Shown here piece by piece: positions 16,415-25,926 of a stretch of DNA of 54,963 bases (the first letter of the stretch is position 1; each line of letters opens with the position of its first letter). The notes under the pieces were generated by a model, which searched no databases, was not told where the DNA came from, and saw only the letters and a program-made list of their open reading frames with translations. This stretch comes from an uncultured Lachnospiraceae bacterium (GTDB lineage: Bacteria; Bacillota; Clostridia; Lachnospirales; Lachnospiraceae). Location: assembly GCA_902772635.1 (NCBI GenBank), contig CACYBK010000123.1, positions 1-54,963 of the forward strand. Reading direction: 5' to 3'. The position numbers were made by a program, and so were the translations under genes.

Positions 16415-17241
16415 CTCTTGAGAGCATCAGAACAATCAGGGACAACGAATGGTCGCGTGTCACCGTTGAGAGAGATATAGAGACCGATGGCATGGCTCTT
16501 TACACAGTGATCCATGTGAAGGAGCATTCGCTCGTCAGGGATCTCCTGCAGATGTTTGAGGATGCAAAAAATATGGCAAACGGCGGGAGCGCTCTTGTTA
16601 CCTCGTTTTCGGATGGGATCGAGTATGTCTTTGTCTTTCCCTACAGGACGGAGAGGCCTCTCTTTGACTTTTATATGGGCGAGTCTTATTCACTTGCCGA
16701 CTGTGAGGATATATGCTGCAATGTGATCCTCGCCTGCCTTTCCGCAAAGCTCCCTTATCCGTTTCTTCTGCTGATACTCGACCAGGAGCTCCTCAATTTC
16801 GCAAAGGATTATTCGGTAAGCCTTGATTATTCCGTGGATATCGGCTCTCTCGATATCAGGGCGGATGAGAGGCAGTGCGTGACGGCCTGCGCGAAGATAC
16901 TGATACGTCTCCTCGAAAACAAGGCTACCGACAAGGCTATTACATACCAGATCCTCGTCAAAAAGATCGCAAACCGCTCATATCAGACCTTTACAGAGCT
17001 TTACCGTGATCTTCGTATAGCCGCGACACCAAGGAGCAAGAGGGGCTTATTAGCAAGGCTCAAGGGCTGGTGGTCAAGGAACAGGGAGATCTTTTTTCGG
17101 ATCGTCATTGTGGCCGCGATCATTATCGGCATAGTTGCTCTGGTCTTTCTGATATCAAACCTTGTGATGGGCGATATTCCGTTCCTTCGCCTCTTCTACA
17201 ACAATTTCAAGCTGATCGGGACGGAGTCGATGCTGCAGTAA
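16411..17241 (+). CDS. Membrane-anchored pseudokinase-like protein (EssB/YukC-like layout)
   Basis: The product has 276 residues from a TTG start that overlaps the previous stop (TTGA), with GTGAGGA upstream; no ATG is usefully placed. Residues 1-210 are soluble and suggest a degenerate kinase fold: a hinge-like IEYVFVFPYRTERPLFDFY, then an ILDQELL...YSVSLDYSVDI stretch where a catalytic loop and DFG would lie, but with no HRD, no catalytic Asp-Asn pair and no DFG. A single transmembrane helix (about 230-253, IVIVAAIIIGIVALVFLI) precedes a short tail. Soluble pseudokinase followed by one helix is the layout of EssB/YukC from type VII secretion. That likeness is by eye only. It probably provides a membrane dock for cytoplasmic components. 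Confidence 0.5.
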   Translation: MTLESIRTIRDNEWSRVTVERDIETDGMALYTVIHVKEHSLVRDLLQMFEDAKNMANGGSALVTSFSDGIEYVFVFPYRTERPLFDFYMGESYSLADCEDICCNVILACLSAKLPYPFLLLILDQELLNFAKDYSVSLDYSVDIGSLDIRADERQCVTACAKILIRLLENKATDKAITYQILVKKIANRSYQTFTELYRDLRIAATPRSKRGLLARLKGWWSRNREIFFRIVIVAAIIIGIVALVFLISNLVMGDIPFLRLFYNNFKLIGTESMLQ

Positions 17242-17263
17242 TACATAGGATAATTCACCAGAG

Positions 17264-19741
17264 ATGTCAAAAAATATAGGAAAAACAATTTTAAAGATAA
17301 TGCTGATAATCGCGATCCCTACCGCGCTCTTTCTGGTCTGGCTCTCACGTCAAAGTGAAGGGAGCTTTAACGACAGTCAACGCGTTGTATACGATTATTA
17401 TGAAACGAATGATTATTTCTGCTTGATCGATCACGGGAAAAACTCCGTATTGATGCGGATCGACGAAACCTCCAAGATCAAAACACTGAAGGCCATAAGG
17501 ACAAAAGAACTTCAGGGTACCAGGCCAAGGGCGATCAACATCGACCGAAAAGGAAATATCGTCGCTGTTTTCGAAAAGAAAGATACTGCGAGTACGAGGA
17601 TCATCCTTGCGAGAGTCGACAGGGGCTGTAATGTTACGGCTCTCTCAGGTCCATATGATATTGATTATGACTATTCATCTGTAAGTGTCGTGGATCAGGG
17701 CGATTATTGCGCGATCACGGCCACAAGCACTGACAGGACGCAGGCGAGAGCCTATATTGTGCAGAACAGTTCTTTTGCTGACGTTGGAGACAAATCAAAA
17801 AGTACTGCGACAAAAAGCGAGGACAGCTTATCCGGTAATCAGAAAGCCCAGAGTATCGCCTCCTACATTGCAGATGCCGGGAGGATCATAGGTTATGCCG
17901 CTTATGACAGCAGCGGCTTTACCATAAAAACCGATATTGATCTGAATACCGAGGGCGAAGCGGCAGAAAAAGAGGCAAAAGCCCTTACAATTTCATCTGT
18001 CAGACTCAATCTCTTCCAGAAATATCTGGCGAAAGGCGATGCGGCAAGGGTTCAGCTCATCCTGATGCTTATACTGATGGCGTATATGGTCTTCCTTTTC
18101 GTCTTTCTTCCACGAAGAAGCCGAATTATTTCAACGCTGTTTACGGCTCTGTTTTTGATCCTCGTATCGATGGAAGGGATCATACTCTATCTTTATTCAG
18201 CAAATGATGGAACCTTTACGAAAGTAGCCAACGACACCTATTACAGAAGACAGTATATGATTGAGCGGACTATATCAGGTGCGTTGGATGATCTGGCCGG
18301 GAAAACCTACAATGATCCTTTTTATACTTCAGAAACCTACAGCAAGCTGAAGACAGCCTTGTTTGAGGCAAAGGACAGCTACAGCGAGAGCAATATAGAA
18401 ACCTATTATCTTGCTGCGGTCGATTATGAAACAGATCTCATAATCGCATCGACTGACGGGATCAACAGGGAGCCTGCTCATCTCAAGTTCGGGAATGATT
18501 ATACTGCTCTTTCGGAAGCGATCGATTCAGAAGCGGATCGTCATGAATATCTGAAGGCGGTATACGAAGGGAAACAGTATACTCTTGCCGGTTACAATTA
18601 CGGACTGACGGATGGACGCAATGTCACGGTCATAGGGCTGTTCTCAAATACCGGGCTTGACTCCTACAAAGGAAAGATCTTCAATTTTATCCTGCTGGCA
18701 TCTGTCTTCCTTTCGGTCATTACAGGCTTTATCGCGTTTCTCGTCATCTTCCGCCACTACCTTGATTTCAAGATGATAAAGAATGCGGCCATACGTATCT
18801 CAAAAGGGGAGACGGATTTTGTGTCCCCGAAGATCATTGAGCCGGACAGACAGCCTATATGGGCGGCTTTTACAGAGATAGTGCGGGCAATGAAGGACAA
18901 CCGTTATTCCAAGGAGAGCATCTACAAGGCGTACTTCAGGTTCTCACCGAAGAATATAGAAAACTTCCTGAACAAGACCTCGATCACAGATGTTCTGGTC
19001 GGCGATCAGGCCAGGGTGGACGGAACTCTTGCCATATTCTCTCTCGAATCGGCTGAAAAGGCCAGGAAGAGAGGGGAGCTTATGAAGGCAGGGGAGTTCA
19101 TCACCTACATGAAGGAGCACGGCGGCAGCGGCATGATCGCCGGAAATGACAGCGACCTCTCCACTATAGACATGCTTTTTGAAGGTGTGAAAAAAGATAC
19201 CGTCGAGCTTGGAACCTCCCTTCTCCTCGAGATGCAGAAGCGCTACAGCGGGAAGGAGATGTCGCTCTTCCTTTTCCATTCAAGCTTCTGGTTTGGCGTC
19301 ACAGGGTCAAACGAACAGGCCCTTACCTACCTTGTTTCCGATGACCTGAAGATCTTTGAGGAATTCGGAAGGTGGTTTGCTTCCCTTTCCATAGAGCTTG
19401 TCATCACGGAGGACGTAAAGGAAAGAGAAAAGACATCTGCGAAGGTCCGCTATATCGGATACATAGAGCTTTCGGGTGGAAGAAAAGAAAGACTTTATGA
19501 GGTGCTTGACGCAGCGGAGGCAAATGAAAGACTCACGAAGCTTTCCTTCGCTGAGAGGTTTGAGGATACTATCGAGCTTTTCTATTCGAGGAATTATTAT
19601 CTTGCAAGATCTGAATTTTCAAAGATACTGAAGCAGAACCCTGATGACGAGCTCTGCAGATGGTACCTCTTTGAATGTGAGAAGTATCTGAATTCCGGTG
19701 TCAGACCGGATGAGCATGCGGGCGCGCTTCACACGAGCTGA
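17264..19741 (+). CDS. Multi-span membrane protein with decayed class III nucleotidyl cyclase domain
   Basis: The product has 825 residues. Transmembrane segments are visible near residues 6-24, 265-283, 288-312 and 470-492; two regions (about 25-260 and 313-468) probably lie outside, the second with a sensor-like look. After the last helix comes a HAMP-like segment, then a C-terminal domain starting YFRFSPKNIENFLNKTS, matching the entry to class III adenylate/guanylate cyclases. The usual metal-binding VLFADI stretch reads LAIFSLES, so the first catalytic Asp is lost. The tail (RLYEVLDAAEANER, then TPR-like RNYYLARSEFSKILKQNPDD) is also typical of cyclase C-termini. I infer a transmembrane sensor with a non-catalytic cyclase domain used as a binding or signalling platform. 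Confidence 0.6.
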   Translation: MSKNIGKTILKIMLIIAIPTALFLVWLSRQSEGSFNDSQRVVYDYYETNDYFCLIDHGKNSVLMRIDETSKIKTLKAIRTKELQGTRPRAINIDRKGNIVAVFEKKDTASTRIILARVDRGCNVTALSGPYDIDYDYSSVSVVDQGDYCAITATSTDRTQARAYIVQNSSFADVGDKSKSTATKSEDSLSGNQKAQSIASYIADAGRIIGYAAYDSSGFTIKTDIDLNTEGEAAEKEAKALTISSVRLNLFQKYLAKGDAARVQLILMLILMAYMVFLFVFLPRRSRIISTLFTALFLILVSMEGIILYLYSANDGTFTKVANDTYYRRQYMIERTISGALDDLAGKTYNDPFYTSETYSKLKTALFEAKDSYSESNIETYYLAAVDYETDLIIASTDGINREPAHLKFGNDYTALSEAIDSEADRHEYLKAVYEGKQYTLAGYNYGLTDGRNVTVIGLFSNTGLDSYKGKIFNFILLASVFLSVITGFIAFLVIFRHYLDFKMIKNAAIRISKGETDFVSPKIIEPDRQPIWAAFTEIVRAMKDNRYSKESIYKAYFRFSPKNIENFLNKTSITDVLVGDQARVDGTLAIFSLESAEKARKRGELMKAGEFITYMKEHGGSGMIAGNDSDLSTIDMLFEGVKKDTVELGTSLLLEMQKRYSGKEMSLFLFHSSFWFGVTGSNEQALTYLVSDDLKIFEEFGRWFASLSIELVITEDVKEREKTSAKVRYIGYIELSGGRKERLYEVLDAAEANERLTKLSFAERFEDTIELFYSRNYYLARSEFSKILKQNPDDELCRWYLFECEKYLNSGVRPDEHAGALHTS

Positions 19742-19770
19742 GCCGTGGAAAAAAGCAGGAAGACTGATAG

Positions 19771-21012
19771 ATGAATCTTTTTTCAATATTCTTTACAGCC
19801 CTAAAGTCCAGATTCAGTCCGATCGTTTCAAAGATCAGGCTGTTCTTTAACTGGAACTTCATAAAGACCCAGATCTTCACGAGGATCAGGAATTTCTTCA
19901 TCATGCTCCTCGATGTCCGGCCGAAGCACAAGCGGGATTATTATTCCGTCGGGCGCTGGCTTGTCAGCAAGAGGCTGGTCTTTTTGATAGTCATAGTCAT
20001 AGGCATTTTGTCCCTCTGGTATGTGGTAGCGAATGTGAACTCCATGAAGAATGAGGGCGGCAAGGTAGCAAAGACCTATTATTACAGCAATCCGCTCCTT
20101 CGCTTTGCAAAAGGAAATGTAAGGATCAAGGCCAGGAGCGGCTACATAGCCTACGAAGGAAATGTTGACAAGGGCTTTGTCACGGGGAACGGGACTCTTT
20201 ACAACAAGTCGGGAGGTCTCGTATACAAGGGGGCGTTCAACGAGAACAAATTCGAGGGGCAGGGTACTGATTACTACGAAAACGGCGTCATGAGGTATTC
20301 CGGAACCTTCGCCAACAACCTCTACAACGGCCAGGGGAAGTATTACCGTTCAGACGGCAGCCTTGAGTACTCGGGAGAGTTCGAGGAGGGAATGAAGAAC
20401 GGAGCGGGCGAGCTTTATGATATTTCCAGCACAAAGGTCTATACCGGGAATTTCTCCTATGACTCGATAGTCTATTCGGATCTGCTCGGCATCACAACAG
20501 AGGAGGTTTCCGAGAAGTACAAGGGAAAGCGGTCTGTTTACACCGACAACAATTATTTTGCAGTGCTGATGCCTGACATCAATGCCATGTATATAGGCAA
20601 TCCCGGAACTGACAGCCTTGAAGGAAAGATGACTACGAAGTCCATATATGTAATGAACGATCACTTTACCTTCGGAAAGCAGACGGCAGTCACCATAGAA
20701 GATCTTCGGAAGATCCTCGGTAACGAGGTATATCAGGGAAATTCCGAGGTGATCATGCCTGAAGCGGTCATTATAAATTATCTCAACGCAAACTCGAGAG
20801 GAACGGTGCTGAAGGGAAGCGTCAACATGAAAACGACGAAGACCCTTGATGATGTGACCACGGTGAATTCCGTTGACAAGAGCTATGAGGTCTATCTTTA
20901 CAGCTTTGAAAAAGGCGGGCTTCGCTATGATTTTGTGACCTCCGACAAGGAAGGCGGCTTTGCCTTTTATTCGATAACCACCTCTTCTTCGGGGGGAGTT
21001 TCAAATGGATAG
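19771..21012 (+). CDS. Membrane protein with MORN repeats
   Basis: The product has 413 residues. A basic N-terminal cytoplasmic part of about 65 residues precedes one transmembrane helix (RLVFLIVIVIGILSLWYVVA, about 67-87). Five MORN-type repeats follow (about 120-235), for example GTLYNKSGGLVYKGAF, GTDYYENGVMRYSGTF and GKYYRSDGSLEYSGEF. The remaining 180 residues form an unrecognised beta-rich domain. MORN repeats form elongated hairpin-stacked scaffolds and can bind protein or lipid. By the positive-inside rule the repeats face outward, between membrane and wall. It lies 29 bases after the pseudocyclase gene and is followed by a promoter-like sequence, so it may end the first transcript. 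A structural role in an envelope platform is inferred. Confidence 0.75.
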   Translation: MNLFSIFFTALKSRFSPIVSKIRLFFNWNFIKTQIFTRIRNFFIMLLDVRPKHKRDYYSVGRWLVSKRLVFLIVIVIGILSLWYVVANVNSMKNEGGKVAKTYYYSNPLLRFAKGNVRIKARSGYIAYEGNVDKGFVTGNGTLYNKSGGLVYKGAFNENKFEGQGTDYYENGVMRYSGTFANNLYNGQGKYYRSDGSLEYSGEFEEGMKNGAGELYDISSTKVYTGNFSYDSIVYSDLLGITTEEVSEKYKGKRSVYTDNNYFAVLMPDINAMYIGNPGTDSLEGKMTTKSIYVMNDHFTFGKQTAVTIEDLRKILGNEVYQGNSEVIMPEAVIINYLNANSRGTVLKGSVNMKTTKTLDDVTTVNSVDKSYEVYLYSFEKGGLRYDFVTSDKEGGFAFYSITTSSSGGVSNG

Positions 21013-21021
21013 TTTCCGTTT

Positions 21022-21049
21022 TTGACAAAAAGGCTTTTTGCTTTATTAT
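21022..21049 (+). promoter_or_regulatory. Candidate promoter before the TolC-like gene
   Basis: Consensus TTGACA (21022-21027) is followed after 16 bases by TATTAT (21044-21049), in the 89-base gap after the MORN gene. This is one of the few gaps in the run large enough for an internal promoter. Confidence 0.5.
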
Positions 21050-21101
21050 TTTACGGTTTGTCTTCAAAAGGATAGGGATAATTTGACAGGACTCCCTTAA
21101 G

Positions 21102-23255
21102 ATGTGCAGTATGAAAAGAAAGAATAAGAAAAACTTCATACAAAAGCTTTTCATAGCCTTCTTTACGGGAACCCTCGTTTTTTCAGCTTTTGGGTCCTAT
21201 GAAAGAGCCACAGCTTCGTCCCTTTCCTCACTTGCCGGGAGGCTGAACGGGAATGGCGGGACTGCGGTTCAGAAACCCGCGCGCTCGAGTATATCCCTTT
21301 CTGTCTGCATGGATCTGGCGGTAAATTTTGACAGCAAATATGAAGATGCGACCATGGAGGTCGAATCACTTGAAGAGCAGAAGACGAGCGCTTTGAAGGC
21401 GATAGAGCTTCGAAAAAAGAGCCTGTCTACATTCAGATGGACTCCGCTCCTTTCCTTTCATTTCCCGGAGGATCCGAGTTTTTCGGAGGCCTATGAATTT
21501 GCTTACAAGCCGGTCAAACTCACAAATGATATCCTTCTCGCAAAAAGGAAGGTTTCGGACAGGATAGTAGCCCTGAACAAGGAGATCACGGATCTCTACG
21601 TTGAAATCTATTCACTTCAGCAAAAGCTTTCCTTCCAGAACGACTCTCTTTCGGCTTTGAACACCGGGATAGCGAGAAACAAAGCGCGTGTCCTTACCGG
21701 CCAGGGAAAGCAGGCCGATGTGGACAAGCTTGAAAAAAGGAAGGAGACACTCACCGAATCCATAGCCTCAAATGAGAGGACCAGGCTAAACGACCTCATG
21801 AAGCTTTCCGACAAGATAGGGATGGATATCACGACTGACTTTGAGTTCGAAGAGCCCTTCGTGCAGAGCGAGATGACAAGGGATGACCTTGAAAAGGTGA
21901 TACAGTTTACACTTGATCTTGACACGACTTATTATGAAGCCTGCCTGAATGAGTCAAGCCAGAGAGCTTCCCTCCTCACAAACTGGGATCTCGTAAGAGG
22001 ACACTACAAGGCTTCTGATTACAATATTATCGCAAAATATGTAAATGCTGCACTCGCAGGGCAGGCAGTTCCGAAGAAGGCCTTCAAGGCTGATCACGCC
22101 GCATTCCTGAAAGCGATCGACCGCTACTGGCAGGGGAAAAAGAGGATATTCCTCTTCATCAAGATCCCGAGGCTCTGGTTCAAAGGGGATGAGGATGGTG
22201 TCCGCTATATAGAGGACGATCCCAATGTCATGTATCAGGGAGTCCTTGATTACAGGGAGGCTGTAGTTGAGAAGGAGGCGGCGGCGAAAGAGGTTGAAAC
22301 TGCCGTCAGGGACCGGTATGAATCCTTTATCACCACAAAGAACGCCTATAATGCCGCAAAGAAGCTTGTGGATGAGGAAAAGGTGGAGCTCGACAAGGCG
22401 GCGATACTCAATGCCACCGGTCAGGTTTCGGAAGCGGATGACGCGGCGATGACCTTTGACGAATATCAGGACAAGCAGAAGCAGTATGAAGAGGATCAGA
22501 ATGCCCTTCTTGATGCGCTGAAGACCTACACTGATACAATGAATGAGTTCAACCGTACAGCCTGCGGAGGCGTATATCCTTATCTCATAGGAAAGAGCGT
22601 GAGATTGAGCGCTTCGGGTACGGGATTGTCCTATTCGGAGGACTCGGACAAGGCGATGTATTATTTCAATCCGATCATCCAGTCCCAGGAGTTTGAGGTT
22701 TCCGTATTCATTCCGGAGAACTTTCCGATAGAGCTTTCCACATATGAGCTCTGGGTGGATACCACAAAGATCGGTGAGACTACCGATATAGACAAGTCTA
22801 TAAGGCATCTTTCACTTGTTACCGGAAACTATCAAAAGGTGCTGCTCCGCTTTTTCGACGGTAACGGGAATTTCGTAGATGACTGTGAGATCAATCCCTC
22901 GGTAGCAAAGGGGCCTCTCGATATCGTGACAGAGAGGAAGGCCGGCGAGGATGAGGTGAAGATCGGGACATATACTTCGGAGACCAACAATGATACCGGG
23001 ATCACCACGATCACACTCACTCTTGATGACGGGCGGGATGAAAAGAAGTACAGGATACTGACTGAGGACGGAGCGTTTGTTTCCTCCGATGAAAAGCTTG
23101 AGATCTCAAAGCCCTTCAAGTATCTCTCCCTTATCACAAAAGACTTCCGGAGGCTCAAGATAGAATTTTTTGACGAGAATGACAACCTTCTTTCAGAGGG
23201 GCGTTTTGATGACTCAGCCTTAGAGAAAAAGATAATGAAGGTAAATAAACAATGA
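21102..23255 (+). CDS. Exported TolC-like coiled-coil protein with two C-terminal repeat domains
   Basis: The product has 717 residues from ATG 21102 (ATG 21111 is an alternative; neither has a strong Shine-Dalgarno). A basic N-terminus and hydrophobic segment (LFIAFFTGTLVFSAFG) end near ERATAS, indicating Sec export. Residues about 65-270 and 385-490 are long helices with heptad character, in the order typical of outer-membrane-efflux (TolC) proteins: SISLSVCMDLAVNF at the start, then LNKEITDLYVEIYSLQQKLS and RVLTGQGKQADVDKLEKRKE. Two homologous beta-rich segments follow, seen from RHLSLVTGNYQKVLLRFFD and KYLSLITKDFRRLKIEFFD. TolC proteins span outer membranes, which this organism should not have, so the helices may instead bridge membrane and wall. 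The stop overlaps the next start (ATGA). Confidence 0.6.
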   Translation: MCSMKRKNKKNFIQKLFIAFFTGTLVFSAFGSYERATASSLSSLAGRLNGNGGTAVQKPARSSISLSVCMDLAVNFDSKYEDATMEVESLEEQKTSALKAIELRKKSLSTFRWTPLLSFHFPEDPSFSEAYEFAYKPVKLTNDILLAKRKVSDRIVALNKEITDLYVEIYSLQQKLSFQNDSLSALNTGIARNKARVLTGQGKQADVDKLEKRKETLTESIASNERTRLNDLMKLSDKIGMDITTDFEFEEPFVQSEMTRDDLEKVIQFTLDLDTTYYEACLNESSQRASLLTNWDLVRGHYKASDYNIIAKYVNAALAGQAVPKKAFKADHAAFLKAIDRYWQGKKRIFLFIKIPRLWFKGDEDGVRYIEDDPNVMYQGVLDYREAVVEKEAAAKEVETAVRDRYESFITTKNAYNAAKKLVDEEKVELDKAAILNATGQVSEADDAAMTFDEYQDKQKQYEEDQNALLDALKTYTDTMNEFNRTACGGVYPYLIGKSVRLSASGTGLSYSEDSDKAMYYFNPIIQSQEFEVSVFIPENFPIELSTYELWVDTTKIGETTDIDKSIRHLSLVTGNYQKVLLRFFDGNGNFVDDCEINPSVAKGPLDIVTERKAGEDEVKIGTYTSETNNDTGITTITLTLDDGRDEKKYRILTEDGAFVSSDEKLEISKPFKYLSLITKDFRRLKIEFFDENDNLLSEGRFDDSALEKKIMKVNKQ

Positions 23256-25888
23256 CAAAGTCCGAAACGAAAAAGAAAAGAAGGTTTTTGAAGCCGATAG
23301 TCGCGATATCGCTCGCTGCCGCTGTCGTTGTCGGTGCTCTTTGTCTTTTTGCGGGCCGCTCCTACGGAGCCTTCAACGCAGAAAAAGCAGTATTGTTCTC
23401 GGTATACAAGTCGCGGAACACTATTGAAAACGGAACCCTCTTCATAGGCACATGGCTCATACACAAGGACGCTCTTACGGATGATTATTATGAACAGGCT
23501 AAGAGCTCGGCCGTGGATTCCGGGCAGGAAGTGAAGTATTACAAATCAGAGCTTGCAAACGGGTCATGGTTTGATATATCCGCCGCCGAATCCCTTTCTG
23601 ATATTTCCGGCTCCGCAACTCCTGTGGAGGAGTCCGTGCTCGATCCTTTGTATGTGGAATTTGTCGTAGGAAAGGACGGCCAGGTTCAGGATGCCAACGG
23701 GGCTGAGGTAAATCCCTTCAACAATCCCAATCCCTATGACCTTCGCAGGCTTGAGGAGCTTCGCCCGATATGGTTCCAGTATGCCCTCGAGGAATCGACC
23801 GAGAAGAATGTCACCGAGTCATCATATCTCGCTGATCACAATTCCGAAGCAAAGGGCAGGGTGGAAGCGGACAAATATATATTCAACAGGGTCAATTCCT
23901 TCTGGGGCTCAAATGTCAGGACGGATGAGACAAACAGGATCGATGCCGCGATCAATGCGCTTTATCAGCTCACGCTTGATCTGAAGGCTGACGGAAGGGA
24001 AGATGATGCGGCTACAGTTTCAAAGCTCTGTGAGAAGCTTGACCACAGACGCCGCGCCATAGTATTTGAGCTTCTTTCCGTTCAGGACGACAATCTTTTA
24101 AACAACCTTTACGAAGGAGCTTCAGGTGCCTTTCTTTCACCAAATGCACCTCCTTCAGCCGAAGGAGAACAGGCGGAGAAGCCTGATGATGAAGCCTTCG
24201 TGCCGGACGAGGCTATGCTCAAGGCCATACAGGATGCGATGGGGAACTGCAACGACGCCTACGGCAAGCATTCGGGAAGCGAGCTTACGGATTCAGAGAC
24301 GATACTTGGGCATCTTGAGTATCAGTATTCCCAGGGGATCATCGATAATGCCGGTACACCCGCAGTCAATGATTATGTAAACCGTCTTTCGTATATATAC
24401 GCTATAGAGGACTCGCAGATCAAGAACAAGGACGGTGAGCTTTTAGAGCTTGATACAAACCTTATTCCTCCTGCGGAAAGCTCATACAGGACGGAGGTTC
24501 TTTCAGGAGTACCTGAGTCCTACACGCAGGCTGTTGAATCCCAGGGGACTTCGTCAGCGCGCGCTTCTGCCATTCTTGATGAACAGGAAAAGAAAGCGGA
24601 ATCTATGAGAGCGCAGCTTCAGTTCTTCATCAAGGAAAAGACAGACAGACAGACGCCTGCTGACGGACTGAAATTTACAAATGAAAGGATCACCTGGACC
24701 AATGATCTGATAAGCGGTGTGGCGGATGACGCCTTCCGTTCAAGGGCGGTGAATTCGCTGAATGCCCACCTGAAGTGGCTGCGTGATCTTGCCGAGGCAA
24801 TAAAGAACGGCGACGACTCATTAAAGTCGGATCTCGATGCCCTCGTTGAGGAAAAAAACGATCTTTTGAAGGAAAAGCTCTCATGTCTTGACAACAATGA
24901 CCTCGCAGGCGCGGCAAGGATAGACAGTATGCTTTCAGTCGTGGACGACAAGATCAAGGACGAGCAGAAAAGAATCTCAGCCGCAGGAGGCGCCGGTGGT
25001 GCGGGTGGCGCAGGAGGAAATGATGCGAAGAGCGTCGCGGACAAGTTGCTTTCAGATGCTCTCGGGTCTATAGGTGAAGAAGGTGCGGATTCCGATTCCC
25101 TGAAGAATATCATGAGCGCCCTTGGAGGAATAGGCGCTGAAGACCAGCTGAACGACCTGAAGAAAGCGCTTTCCGATGCGGGAGCAAATGCCGGGACGAT
25201 GAATGCGCTTGACAATGCGCTTTCCGACGCGAAGGACTCGAACCTCATGAAGGCTGCCACAGGAGGGAGCGGCTATGATATAGCCGGAATGTCCGATGAA
25301 GACCTTTTGAAGCTTCTTATGAGCCTTTTCGGAAAGAGCTCATGGAATGAGCTTTCTGATGCGGAAAAAGCCATCCTTGCGGCCGTGCTCTCAAAGCTCG
25401 GGGATAACGGCTATCAGAATTGCGCAAGGCTTGCCGGTGTGATCGGTTCAACCCTTTACAACGAGGAGCACAACAAGTACATATACCTGAAATACAAAGG
25501 GCAGTCAGGAGGTGTCAGTCAGGATCCGGATTCTACCGGCGCTACCAAATGGGTTTCCCTGAAGGCGGTCGGGGACATCACGGATTACAGATATGTATAC
25601 AATGATACAAAGCAGCAGTCGATCCTTACAGGACCCGGAAATGTTTATAATCTCTATGTCGGGGATGAGTTCATGTATACCGGGCAGAATGAGAATTCAA
25701 AAACCATAACGCTTCTGAAACCGCCTGTACTGCAGAGCGGCATCATGTATGCGGATCTGAATACTTCGGTTTCCTACTTTGAGGTGAACTGTTATTATCT
25801 TGGTGCTTCGGATTACGCAGCAGCGATCCCGGCATCGCTTGAGCCCAGAGTGACTGAAATGTTCAATACTTTAACAGGTAAATCTTAA
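23252..25888 (+). CDS. Large exported or membrane-anchored helical protein with Gly-rich hinge
   Basis: The product has 878 residues. One hydrophobic segment near the N-terminus (residues about 13-35, IVAISLAAAVVVGALCLFAG) has no clear signal peptidase site, so it is a signal anchor or uncleaved signal. The body is mostly helical and charged. A hinge of three GGA repeats (GGAGGAGGAGG, about 578-588) separates the large N-terminal part from a second helical stretch. A compact C-terminal domain (about 740-878) is richer in Tyr and beta structure. I recognise no family. It overlaps the TolC-like gene by four bases and is translationally coupled to it, suggesting a physical complex in the extracytoplasmic space. 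A structural, wall-spanning role is inferred. Confidence 0.65.
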   Translation: MTKSETKKKRRFLKPIVAISLAAAVVVGALCLFAGRSYGAFNAEKAVLFSVYKSRNTIENGTLFIGTWLIHKDALTDDYYEQAKSSAVDSGQEVKYYKSELANGSWFDISAAESLSDISGSATPVEESVLDPLYVEFVVGKDGQVQDANGAEVNPFNNPNPYDLRRLEELRPIWFQYALEESTEKNVTESSYLADHNSEAKGRVEADKYIFNRVNSFWGSNVRTDETNRIDAAINALYQLTLDLKADGREDDAATVSKLCEKLDHRRRAIVFELLSVQDDNLLNNLYEGASGAFLSPNAPPSAEGEQAEKPDDEAFVPDEAMLKAIQDAMGNCNDAYGKHSGSELTDSETILGHLEYQYSQGIIDNAGTPAVNDYVNRLSYIYAIEDSQIKNKDGELLELDTNLIPPAESSYRTEVLSGVPESYTQAVESQGTSSARASAILDEQEKKAESMRAQLQFFIKEKTDRQTPADGLKFTNERITWTNDLISGVADDAFRSRAVNSLNAHLKWLRDLAEAIKNGDDSLKSDLDALVEEKNDLLKEKLSCLDNNDLAGAARIDSMLSVVDDKIKDEQKRISAAGGAGGAGGAGGNDAKSVADKLLSDALGSIGEEGADSDSLKNIMSALGGIGAEDQLNDLKKALSDAGANAGTMNALDNALSDAKDSNLMKAATGGSGYDIAGMSDEDLLKLLMSLFGKSSWNELSDAEKAILAAVLSKLGDNGYQNCARLAGVIGSTLYNEEHNKYIYLKYKGQSGGVSQDPDSTGATKWVSLKAVGDITDYRYVYNDTKQQSILTGPGNVYNLYVGDEFMYTGQNENSKTITLLKPPVLQSGIMYADLNTSVSYFEVNCYYLGASDYAAAIPASLEPRVTEMFNTLTGKS

Positions 25889-25926
25889 GTCCTTTTCTAA
25901 GAGAAGCATGAGGAGCAAAACAGATA

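Noticed and set aside
23252..25888. Calling this protein the tape measure
   Set aside because: It has an N-terminal export/anchor segment, so it should be outside the cytoplasm, whereas a tape measure is assembled inside the tube; the coiled-coil protein at 32073-34163 is a better candidate.
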